Shown piece by piece: positions 54,655 to 64,000 of a DNA stretch of 64,000 bases. Under the pieces are notes generated by a model. That model saw only the letters and a program-made list of their open reading frames with translations, had not been told where the DNA came from and searched no databases. The stretch is taken from positions 72,374,599 through 72,438,598 of the forward strand of contig CM046451.1 in assembly GCA_025506515.1 (NCBI GenBank), read 5' to 3'. The stretch's first letter is position 1, and each line of letters opens with the position of its first letter. The translations under genes and the position numbers were made by a program. Origin of the DNA: Flaveria trinervia (taxonomy: Eukaryota > Streptophyta > Magnoliopsida > Asterales > Asteraceae).

Positions 54655-55260
54655 TCAAATCAATTTGGAACTCAATCTCACAATCCGGTGGCACGCGGGT
54701 AAGTCTTTCAGGAATACGCCCGGAAAGTCGCACACCACTAGTACCTCAGATAATTGCGGTACCGACGCATCCACATCTTTTACATATGCGAAGTAGACAC
54801 TACATCCATGTTTCATGCACTTACCTACCACCGCCATCGAAATCACCTTCGGGATCATAGTAACACAATCTCCATAAATCGTAACCAAACTCCCATCAGG
54901 CGCACTAATCGAATCATCTTCTTGCGACATACGATGTTTGCTTCATAGGTTGCTAACCAGTCCATCCCTAGTACTAAATCAAATCCACCTAGGGGGCATC
55001 ATGTGTAACCTAGAAGCAAACCTATGACCTTCTAGTTCAATGGAATAGTCCTCTACCATATCAGTAATTCTAGTGGACTTATTAATAGCGGTTTCTACAT
55101 CGAATGGTTCACTGAAATTTCTACTACTAATGGGCAACTTAGCACAGAAAGTAATGGAAATAAAAACTCCTACTAGCACTGGAATCAAACAATACAGAGG
55201 CACAAGTTTTGTTTACTAGAAACATACCCGACAAGACATCGGGATCAGCTCTGGCTTCCT
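54655..55260 (-). pseudogene. Ty3/gypsy protease region (element G)
   Basis: An RVP-type protease: ASVLFDSSASRSF (about 55170-55200) has Ser where the Gly of the DSG triad should be. RFASRLHMMPPRW (about 54990), SQEDDSISAPDGSL and VCDFPGVFLKDLP (about 54700-54730) lead into RT. Frames break around 55150 and 54970. Confidence 0.7.
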
Positions 55261-55347
55261 CCCGGGTCATGGTGTAAGCTCTAGCACTTGCCCTCTACCC
55301 ACCTTCCTCCGACTTCTTCTTCGCTCCAGAGCTCTCCGCCCTCGGCT

Positions 55348-56537
55348 TCATATAGTCTTTGGTCGTGTGGCCCTCCCGCCACAGTTATAGCACTTCAGCG
55401 CCCTACAGTCTCTTGCGATGTGGCCAGGCTTGACACACCTGAAGCATACATTCATTCCCATCCTACACACACTGGCATGCTCCCTTCCATATCTTCCCAA
55501 CTTTTTTAGCCCTAATCTTGACGACACCCCATGGTCGTCCACCCTCATCTTCTTGTTGTTTGGAGTGAAACCAGCACGTCCAAACCTCTTCCCATTCTAG
55601 TTCATACCATCCCCACTCATCTTATTCACCTCCACCACAGTTTCCTCTCGCTCGTCATACAATCTACCCGCCAAATCCACCACCGATCGAAAGGTACCTA
55701 GCTGAGTAGCAATCAGGTGTCTGCGAATGTCAGCCGGTAGTCCCTCGATGTACCTCTTGATCTTCCTTGACACCAGCGTCACCTCATCCAGCACCAACCT
55801 CACCATCTCATTGAATTTAGTGGTGTACTGTTGGTGGGTCATGGTTCCCGCTTCAAGTAGCAAGAACTCCCTCTCGATTTTATCGAGTTCCCTGTGAGGA
55901 CAGAATTCCTCGACCACCAACTTCTTCAGTTCACTCCACCTCATCCTTCTGATTGCCTTGGTAACCTCAGCTTGGACAATATTGTCCCACCAACACAGTG
56001 CTGAATCAACGAAAGAGTGAGTCGTGAACTTCACCTTTTGCTCCTCGCGGCACTCACTGATCTCCAAGACTGCCTCCATATCTCTTACCCAGCGGTGAGC
56101 GGCAGCAGCATTGCCATTGCCATAGTCGGGGGCTTACACCTTTGGAACGCCCCATAACTGCACCCTCCGATCGCTATCCCCATTACATCATCCTCGTCCT
56201 CATTAGACAACACAGTCTCAGGCTCTGGTTGTTCCTCTTCCCTTCTACTTCCCTTATCCCGTTGATCCCTTTCTATTCTCCTTCTCCTTCCTTTCCTCGC
56301 TTCTCACAGCCCTGATGACTTCAGTCACCACAAACGGTAAGACTGTCTGCATGACCTGGTGTACTTCATCAGCAATCGTCTCCCTAGCTGAGGCTTTCAA
56401 GCTAGCATTCGCATTCTCTTCGCTCCGGCCATGAACCTCAGCGTTCTCATGGGTCGTCTCAGAGCCTTAACACTACTCCTAGTCACATGTGGACGGCCTC
56501 TGCCTCTAGGAGTCTTGGAAGATTTCTGTCCAGCCAT
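55348..56537 (-). pseudogene. Ty3/gypsy gag (element G)
   Basis: Probable start MAGQKSSKTPRGRGRPHVTR at 56537. The Retrotrans_gag fold is in one frame at 55597-56079: VKFTTHSFVDSALCWWDNIV, LKKLVVEEFCPHRELDKIE and LPADIRRHLIATQ. The knuckle region (55348-55548) has CFRCVKPGHIARDC and the start of a second, CYNCGG. Frame breaks near 56100 and 55560. Confidence 0.85.
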
Positions 56538-56872
56538 CCTCTAACACGCTATAAGATTCAAACACTAACGCGATCATTCAAGGTAATAACTCAGTTTATG
56601 TCAAGTATAGTAAGTCCCTAATTACAATGGCCAGTTGTGATTAGCCACTTACTTTACTCTTCATACCGTAAGCATTTCCTATCCTGACTTAACCAGCATC
56701 TAAATCTACTAAAGAACATAAATCACATAGCATGCGCCCATAATACCAGTTAACATTAAGAAAAGACATACCTGATAGCACGTAGCTACTGGGGCTGACA
56801 TCCCTCCAATTGTCCCATTTTCTGTTTAAGTTTAGGTTTTAAAAATTGATTTAACCCAATTCTCTTAACTTT

Positions 56873-56885
56873 GGCTTTGATACCA
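56873..56885 (-). promoter_or_regulatory. Primer-binding site of element G
   Basis: Minus-strand TGGTATCAAAGCC, a near match to the initiator-Met tRNA complement, three bases from the LTR end CCTTACA. Confidence 0.85.
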
Positions 56886-56888
56886 ACT

Positions 56889-57170
56889 TGTAAGGCCCTT
56901 TCCCGGAGACCTCACAGTTGGTCATTCACAACATTAAATACATTAACATTATAAATTTACAAGTTGAGAGTGGAATTGTTTTAACAAAAGCCATTCATTT
57001 CATTAACACTGTTGTTGAGCAATACACTATTTTTTAATCGAATAAAAAATAATTGTTTAATTGCATTACAAAACAACAACAATCATAAGTATGAATGGAT
57101 GTCAGTCTTTTTCTGCCACGTAGCTTAACCCTCGTGCCATCCTCAGCAATGATTACCTACCCACTGAAAA

Positions 57171-57206
<36 letters not shown>

Positions 57207-57745
57207 ATACCCTTTTTATGAAATTCCATTTCTTTATACTTGAGCACGCATTAACATACATCAGATAATGCTTCTTCACGTTCATTATGTTTGATTATGT
57301 ACTCTTTTATCTTTATCTTTCACTGTCTATGTGGACCAATGAGCAATACCCTAAACTATGTGCTCGGGGGAAACGGTGTTAGGCCCTCTGTTCCCTCAAA
57401 GGGCTGTAGTACGTATACAATGCTAGCCCAGTCCCTAGGTATGCGCAAAGGTCTGCCAATCTCAATTGGCTGCCCTGTGTGCAAAATAGGGTAGCTAACC
57501 CGCATCACAGTTGAGCTAACGACAACATGGTGGTGCCCTCCTATGTGCTTGCAAGACTTGTACATTTTAAATTACGTTCTACTATCTTCTTCATTGCTCT
57601 TTCTCTTCATTATTATTAGTATATTTTACGTTACGATACAAACACACCACGTAACTTCACATACTAATATATATAATAATAAGGAACAATCATAAAACAC
57701 CTAACCCTGCATGAAATAGCATTAATAAGCCTAGTCAAACCTCGG
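56889..57745 (-). repeat. 5' LTR of element G, interrupted by A'
   Basis: Aligns with 50203 onward (GGAGACCTCACAGTTGGTC, AAATTTACAAG). Stops at 57745 after CTCGG, where the A' LTR begins. The remainder, including its motif array, should be right of A'. Contains a (TA)n run and a segment at 57380-57570 absent from the left LTR. Confidence 0.88.
57173..57202. repeat. (AT)15 microsatellite in the G LTR
   Basis: Uninterrupted AT dinucleotides, 30 bp. The left LTR has only a short TATATATAT at the equivalent place (about 50565). Confidence 0.95.
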
Positions 57746-58589
57746 TGTGGACCAAAAGAACCAATGAGCCAAGATCAGAAAACCTCTAAGTCCCACATGG
57801 TATCACAATAACTGCTGAAGACTCATCAGTAGTTTGACAAGTGCTGAAGACTTCAACAGCTGAAGATCAAGTGCTGAAGACCACAACAGCTGAAGACCAA
57901 AGTACTGAAGTACAACAGCTGAAGAGTTACAAGTGCTGAAGATCAACAACTGATGTACAAAGTCTGAAGACAAAGACTGAAGACATCAGCTGATGATATC
58001 TACTGAAGTCATCAGCTGATGAAACCCTGACGGTCAAAGTCTGAAGATCAAAGTACTGAAACATCAGTAGTTTGTCACAACAGCTGAAGAGTACTTCTTC
58101 AGTAGTTGTGATATCAGTAGTTTTATATTTTTATGTTTCAGTAGTTTTATGTTTCAGTAGTTTTGTAAAACGACTGAAGAGCTTGTTCTTCAGTCGTTGT
58201 AGTTTCAGTAGTTTTATATTTTGTACTTAACACACTGATATGTTCTCAGTAGTTGTGAACATTTCAGTAGTTTGTTAAGAATTAGTTATTTTTGTATTAG
58301 ATCTGCCAGTTGTCACTTTCCGTGATAACAGCAGTGATTGTTGCACTCTATATAAGGAGTGACAACTTATTGTAACGATGATGAACGAGACGGAATGATG
58401 AATGATTTGATTAGAAATATTCTACATCTATAAACATTCCTTGAAATCAGAAATATATTTCTCCCCTATAACCGTATGCGCTCTTAATGCTTACAAATAT
58501 CGATTGCTTGCTACAATTTGTCTAATTCTTGTTTGTATTCCGCTGCCTTGTATCCTAATACATCAAACTTGTGATCGCTGATCCTGTCA
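57746..58589 (+). repeat. 5' LTR of element A'
   Basis: TGTGGACC...GATCCTGTCA, 844 bp, one T shorter at its start than the TGTTGGACC of A. Motif array at about 57810-58275 (CAACAGCTGAAG, CAGTAGTTTTAT), TATA CTATATAAG at 58348-58356. Confidence 0.93.
58348..58356 (+). promoter_or_regulatory. TATA box of the A' LTR
   Basis: CTATATAAG, directly after the motif array, as in A. Confidence 0.7.
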
Positions 58590-58591
58590 AA

Positions 58592-58603
58592 TGGTATCAG
58601 AGC
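58592..58603 (+). promoter_or_regulatory. Primer-binding site of element A'
   Basis: TGGTATCAGAGC, intact, two bases after the LTR end. Confidence 0.92.
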
Positions 58604-58825
58604 AGGTTAATCATTGATCGATCTAATAATTGATCATTGAAACTGCTATTCAAGATCTAAGTTTGATTGAATTAGCTTTTGTTTTTGCAAGAAACGGTTA
58701 TAGAGATTGAATTTTCTGTATTTCTGCTCATTCATCCTGAGATCTTTTCTTGGTTCTCATTGAGTTTGTTGTGGTCTATCTAAAATTTTTTAAAAAGCTT
58801 GAACTAAATTGTTTTTGAACTGAGA

Positions 58826-61659
58826 ATGACTACTCCCTCCAATGATCCTCATAATACTGGTTCCTCAACCAAGCCACCAATGCTGGTTAGGAATGAGTAT
58901 AACATATGGCAAAGACGTATGCTCCATCACCTGTCTGTTAACAGCGCAGGGTGTTGGACATCAGTGGTACATGGTCCACACAAGCCTATGGTGAATAACC
59001 CGGAAACCAATCAAATGGTTCCGAAGAGGAGGGAGCAATACTCAGATGAGGATAAGAAGTTGCTTGAAATTGATGCAAAAGCCCATGGAATTCTGGCCAT
59101 GGCACTGCCAAATGAAATCTATTCTGGGCTAATGCATCATGAAACTGCCCATGACCTCTGGAATGCCTTGAAAGAACAATTTGGAGGAACAGATGAGGTC
59201 TTGGCAAATAATAGAGAAATTCTTGCCCAACAATATGAGACATTTTCTCATAGAAAGGGTGAGACACTGACTCAACAATATGAGCGGTTCTCTTGTTTGA
59301 TCTCTGAACTAAAAATGGTCAAACTTGAATACACAATATTCAGATGAATAACAGATTTCTCAGATCACTGCCTGAGAGATGGGACACATATACTATTGTC
59401 CTACGCTCCAGTGCAAGTTTGGACAAACTATCTCTCACCCAACTCCATGGGAAACTGCTCACTTTGAGAGAGAGATAGAACAGAAGAGAAAGCTGTCTTC
59501 ATCTGGAAAGCTCACTGAAGACTTTGTACAGGCAACACTGCCTTGGTGGGTCATGAGTCAGAATATGCTTCATCTGAATGCCAGTATGATGAGCATATTA
59601 ATTTCTCTTCAAGCACTTCTGATTCTGCATTTGTGAGTATTGATGGTCAGTTTACTGGGTGTAATAATGACAATTTATGCTTCATTATGGATGATCTCAA
59701 GGGGATTGCTGATGATGACTTAGAAGAGATGGATATTTTGAGCCAATGGCCCTGATAAATATCAGATCTCAGAAGTTCTATAAAAGAACTGGAAGAAAAT
59801 TCCCAGGACTCTCTGGCAAAACCAAAGTTGGTTTTGACAAGAGCAAGTTGAGGTGTCACAAATGCCAAAGGCTTGGACACTTTGCAAGAGAGTGTAGATC
59901 AACTGGATCTAACTCCACTGCACCCTTTGTGACTTTTCCTGGCAATAGTCAACAACACAGAGGGCAACATCCTGTCACCTCTAGTCATCATCCTCAACAA
60001 CAATCTCCGGCATATTTGTTCCTCAGGGTCAAATGCCATATCCATACCCTTGTTATTACATGCCACACCAAATCAAGTTCAAGTTCCTATGGCACCACAA
60101 CCTCATGCACTACCAGAACCTCAGCCTTCCCAATCTCATCAACAATCTCAACCTCAACAACACAGCAACTTCTTCACCCCAGGAGTTGTTGACTGGAGCA
60201 GTTTACCAGATGACTTGTCTGGTCATGATCAACTGTTCTCAGGTGCTGGTCAACATGGTGGTGACAGTCCTTTTGGGAATCTAGCTCTTATGGCTTTGGA
60301 GTCTGCTGATACTTCATTTTCTAATGCCTCTACACCTCAGGTATCACAGGTATCCTCTGAGGCAAAAGCCAAATTATGTTCTGAACATGCATAGCAGCAT
60401 TTGCTTCCATTAGAGAAGCAAATGTAGCTCTAATTAATAAGAACATTGAGCTAGAACAAATAATTTCCAAAAACAAAGCTGAGTTTGAGTTTGTGCTCAA
60501 AGATAAAAATGATGAGATTTATAAACTGAATTGCCAAATAATTGATGATAAGGCTAGAGAAGAGGTACTTCTAGAGAAGTACAAAGATCTCAAAGAAACC
60601 CTTGCAGTTACCCAGGTCGAGTGTGATAGATGGGTACAATCATGCAAAGGTTTTGAAATGCTTCTTAGTAAGCAATCTGCTTCAAATGTGAAGTTTGGAA
60701 TTGGTTACAATCACACTGCTCCACCTACAGATTTTACCCCAAGAGCAGAGGTAGAATCTGATGGTGAGAGTGATAACCAATCCATCACATCATGTGATCT
60801 ACCTTCTGATACAGCACAATCAGAAGTAGCAGTCAGCATCAAGCCCTCTTTGAACCTATCAGCTGATGTTGATGGTTCAAATGCTGACATTCACATGATT
60901 AATGTTGATCAACTCAGGAGTTAATCCTGAAGGTCCTGAAAGGACTAGAGAGCAGGATTTAACACCTGAAGTTCAAACTTCAACTGCTGTCAGTACTGAA
61001 GAGAAGAAAACTGGCAGTAGAAAGAGTTTGAAGACTACTAAAGAGGTAGTCAAGAAAGCAACCAATGCTTCCAAAGCATTGAAGAACAAGTCTTCTGTTG
61101 CTTCACCTCTTTAGTTGATGATCAACCTAAGATGAAGAAGAAACCATGTGAAGTATGTGGTTTGTTCAATCATCTTACAGATGATTGTTGGTACAAAAGA
61201 GGTTCCAAACTCAAACAAAAGGAAGAAATTAATGAGAAAATGGTAAAAATGAAAACTGAGTTTGAGACCACATTTGTATCAGCAACATCAAATCCTGTAA
61301 CCCTTAAGTCCTTAAAGATCCAAAAGGAAGGGGTAAACAGGTGACAGCTGAGGGTGCTCAAAAGAAAAGGTGCAACATAGGAACTTATCAAACTCCACTA
61401 GCAATGTGTCTGATGAGCTGAAAGCTTTATCACAAAATCAGACACAGCTGGTGATGATGGTACAACATCTGTTGGGTAGAGTTAACCAACTAGATGCTCC
61501 TATGTTGAAACCACAGAAAAGGAGGTCCAAGCCAAAGGACTCCTCTTCTACACCATCTTCTTCCTCTCAGGCTGTTGTTTCAAATAAACCTGTTAGTTTA
61601 CCATCTATTGATGAGACCAGGCCCAAAACCAAAAAGTTTGGGTCTCTAAAACTAACTGA
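58826..61659 (+). pseudogene. Gag polyprotein of element A'
   Basis: Start at ATG 58826, same N-terminus as A (MTTPSNDPHNTGSSTKPPML). Knuckle one, CHKCQRLGHFAREC (about 59855-59895), and knuckle two, CEVCGLFNHLTDDC (about 61146-61190), are both intact. Frameshifts near 59335, 59750, 59960, 60395 and 61330. The original stop, TGA at 61657-61659, is by-passed because a 1-bp deletion upstream (AAAAAGTTTGG against AAAAAGGTTTGG in A) puts the gag tail in the pol frame. Confidence 0.88.
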
Positions 61660-61675
61660 TTGTTTATTATTGCAG
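61653..61675 (+). promoter_or_regulatory. Gag stop plus 3' splice-site-like sequence at the gag/pol junction of A'
   Basis: CTAAC, TGA and a 16-nt tract ending GCAG at 61675, identical to A. The pol frame opens at the next base. Confidence 0.6.
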
Positions 61676-63000
61676 GGTTCTTCAACATGCCAAAGTAGCA
61701 TCTGGTATGTAGACAGTGGGGGATCTATGCACATGACTGGGAACAGCTCTCTTCTTCATGACTACTCTCAAGGAAAGAAGGGATTTGTCTCTTTTGGCAA
61801 TGATGCTAGGGGTTACATCATCGGTAAGGGCTTTGTCTCCAATGGAGAAATCAAATTTGATGATGTTAATCATGTGGAAAATCTCAAGTACAATCTCTTG
61901 AGTGTCAGTCAAATGTGTGATAAGGCCATGTTGCCCTTTTCACCAGTCAAAACTGTAGGATTCTGTCATCCAAAGTTTTGCACTTGATTGACAAGGTGTT
62001 GGATGATCACACTCTCCTGAAAGCCAACAGGACAGAAGAGTGTATGCCTTAGATCTCTCTAAGAAAGATCTCAAAGGCAATCCTTGCCTATTTTCCAAAG
62101 CCTCTTCTCAAGAATCTAAACTGTGGCACAGGAGGCTTGGTCATGTTAATCTCAAAAACATGAATCAGCTTTCCCACAATAGTTTAGTCAGAGGCTTACC
62201 AATAAAGGAGTTCCACTGTGATGAAACCTGCACTGCTTGTTTAAAAGGAAAACAGCACAAGGTCTCATTCCCTCCTATTGAAGTGCCCAAGTCCACTGCC
62301 TGCTTGCAATTACTGCATATGGATCTATTTGGTCCTGTGAGAGTAATGAGCATGGCAAAGAAGAAATACTGTCTGGTAATTGTGGATGATTACTCCAGAT
62401 TCTTTCTACATTCAAGGATGAGGCTGCTCAGAAGATTATTCACTTTGTGCTGTACATTGAGAAGCAGTATTCCCTTCCAGTCAAGTGTATTAGGAGTGAT
62501 AATGGAACTGAGTTCAGAAATCATACACTTGATGACTTCTATCTTTCAAAGGGAATCAAAAGGCAGTTCAGCATTCCAAGGACTCCAGAACAAAATGGAG
62601 TAGTGGAGAGAAAGAACAGGACCCTCATTGAAGCTGCAAGGTCCATGCTGGCTGACTCAGGTTTGCCACTGACCTTTTGGGCTGAAGCTGTCAACACAGC
62701 TTGTTATGTGCAAAATAGAGTTTTAGTAAATCAGAGGTTGATGAAGACTCCATATGAAGTTCTCCATCATTTGGCTCCTCTGATTTCATTTTTCAAAGCA
62801 TTTGGGTGTCCCTGTTTTATTCTCAACACAAAGGATCAACTCCATAAATTTGATCCTAAGGTGGATGCAGGGTACTTTGTTGGTTATTCATCTACTTGCA
62901 AGGCATACAGAGTCTTCAACTGCAGAACAAAGATGGTTGAAGAAACTCTACATGTTAAGTTTAATGAATCTCCAAAGGACAAGATTCCACAAAGTCCTGT
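61676..63000 (+). pseudogene. Protease and integrase of element A'
   Basis: WYVDSGGSMHMTGN (DSG intact), LLSVSQMCDK, LWHRRLGHVNLKNMNQL with CTACLKGKQHKV, HMDLFGPV, IRSDNGTEF and EQNGVVERKNRTL all present. A 13-bp deletion removes the VWTF part after DDYSRF (about 62400). Further frame changes lie at 61925-62040. Confidence 0.9.
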
Positions 63001-64000
63001 GGAGTTATTTGATTTGGACATACTGCAATATGTTCCTTATCAAACTCCTGCTGTTGCTCCTGTCAACAGTTCACCACCTGGTGGTACTGCTGATGATGAT
63101 ATGATTGCAGTACTCACCTCTTCAGGTTTAGTGATCAGCTGCCTGACTCAGCTAGACCTGATGTTCCTGTAGCTCCAGTAGCACCATCCACAACAAATGC
63201 TGATGAGATCTCTTCGAATTCAACTTCCTTTGAATTACCATCCACTGATTGGTTTCAAGGAAATGATTCACCATCACCATCTGTTGCTGCTGAGCCGCTA
63301 CAAACACTTGCACAGATCTCATTGTGTATCAAGATCTGAAGAATCACCCTATGTCTCAAATCATTGGTGATATCACTGCTGGAGTATCAACAAGAAGTCA
63401 TTGTCAAATTTCTGCTTCTATGCTCTCTTCATCAGTCAGCAAGAGCCAAAGAATTATCACATTGCTTTAAAGGACAATGGATGGGTTGATGCCATGCAGC
63501 TTGAGCTTCTTCAGTTCAAGAAACAGCAAGTGTGGAACTGGTTCCTCTACCTCCAGGTAAGTGTGCAATAGGCACTAAATGGGTGTTTAGGAACAAAACT
63601 GATGAAAATGGGCTTATTGTTAAGAACAAGGCCAGACTGGTTGTTCAGGGTTTGCACAAGAAGAAGGTATTGATTATGATGAAACCTTTGCCCCTGTAGC
63701 CAGACTGGAAGCAATTCGATTGTTTTTAGCTTATGCTGCTTATCAAAACCTTAAAGTTTTTCAAATGGATGTCAAAAGTGCATTTTTGTATGGAAAATTA
63801 AAGAAGAGTTTATGTATGTCAACCTCCAGGCTTTGAGGACAATAAACATCCTAATTGGGTGTATAAGCTTGATAAAGCTCTTTATGGGTTAAAACAAGCT
63901 CCTAGAGCCTGGTATGAGACATTATCAAACTTTCTTCTGGAAAACAATTTTACTAGAGGCTCCATAGATAAGACTTTATTCATTAAGAAAGCTGGGCAGC
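63001..64000 (+). pseudogene. Integrase-RT linker and RT of element A', cut by window
   Basis: A Pro/Ser-rich linker, then RT entry LELLQFKKQQVW (about 63500), GTKWVFRNKTDENG, AFLYGKL-like and KLDKALYGLKQAPRAWYE (63865-63920). Indels near 63110, 63400, 63530 and 63800. The YVDD active site lies just beyond the window edge. Confidence 0.85.

Larger units (their letters stand above)
50203..57745 (-). mobile_element. Element G: Ty3/gypsy chromovirus, Tekay-like
   Basis: Minus strand. 3' LTR 50203-51888, polypurine tract, chromodomain-like tail, integrase, RNase H, RT, protease, gag, primer-binding site and the start of the 5' LTR (56889-57745), which is interrupted by A'. The order protease-RT-RNase H-integrase and the C-terminal chromodomain-like block identify a chromovirus. 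Many stops: inactive as written. Inserted in LTR fragment D. Confidence 0.9.
57746..64000 (+). mobile_element. Element A': Ty1/copia, same family as A, 3' end beyond window
   Basis: Plus strand: 5' LTR 57746-58589, primer-binding site, gag, protease-integrase and RT up to the window edge. Sequence is nearly collinear with A, at high nucleotide identity, but in opposite orientation. Inserted in the G LTR after CTCGG. Frame breaks differ mostly from those in A. Confidence 0.93.

Noticed and set aside
57291..57565. Frames on both strands of the G LTR (57291-57494 and 57356-57565)
   Set aside because: Non-coding LTR sequence. The two frames overlap on opposite strands with no family resemblance.

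Overview
The window reads as a transposon-packed stretch of a plant nuclear genome, most likely a eudicot. I see no intact host gene, no RNA gene and no bacterial-type feature. The evidence is wall-to-wall LTR retrotransposons primed by initiator-Met-tRNA-like sites (TGGTATCAGAGC). Most are Ty1/copia elements with Sirevirus-like features: two CCHC knuckles in gag, a GGGGGAG polypurine tract and an extra ORF after pol. There is also a Tekay-like Ty3/gypsy chromovirus and a hAT transposase remnant. The extra ORF (called aORF below) resembles a protein family I remember mainly from Asteraceae repeats; this is a weak hint of the host family, from memory.

Layout, left to right. Element B (copia, minus, 1-10275, 3' LTR outside the window) carries aORF, spacer, RNase H/RT, integrase/protease, gag and the 5' LTR. 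B lies in element Q (copia, plus, 10276-14849: aORF and 3' LTR only). An AT-rich (TAA)n-type tract follows (14850-15287). Element A (copia, minus, 15288-27721) has both LTRs, each 891 bp and almost identical. Then come an unassigned segment (27722-28560), a hAT remnant (28562 to about 30740) and a Ty3/gypsy LTR piece (to 31601). Element F (copia, minus, 31602-38275) is split by a solo Ty3/gypsy LTR (32957-35305) with a perfect 5-bp target duplication. On the right is a nest. Element P (copia, plus, 38276-42347) is invaded by E (copia, minus, 42348-49851), E by an LTR fragment D (49852-50202), D by gypsy element G (50203-57745), and G's 5' LTR by A' (copia, plus, 57746 to the edge). A' is the same family as A.

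How the parts work together. Each copia element has gag, then protease-integrase-RT-RNase H, then (A, B, E) a spacer and the aORF, which runs into the polypurine tract and LTR. Nearly every frame is broken by stops, 1-bp indels or internal deletions, so these are mostly dead copies. Two architectural signals nevertheless recur across diverged elements. First, in all five elements where the gag/pol junction is visible, the gag stop is followed 16-19 nt later by AG, just where the pol frame opens. A CTAAC/CTAAT branch-point-like motif spans the last gag codon, so the site looks like a 3' splice site. Second, the aORF seems to have its own transcription set-up: a TATA box in A, a textbook 5'-UTR intron ending at the ATG in B, and an acceptor beside the ATG in E. 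Arrays of short CpG-containing motifs lie upstream, of the same kind as those upstream of the LTR TATA boxes. Related motifs also occur in the unrelated gypsy LTRs.
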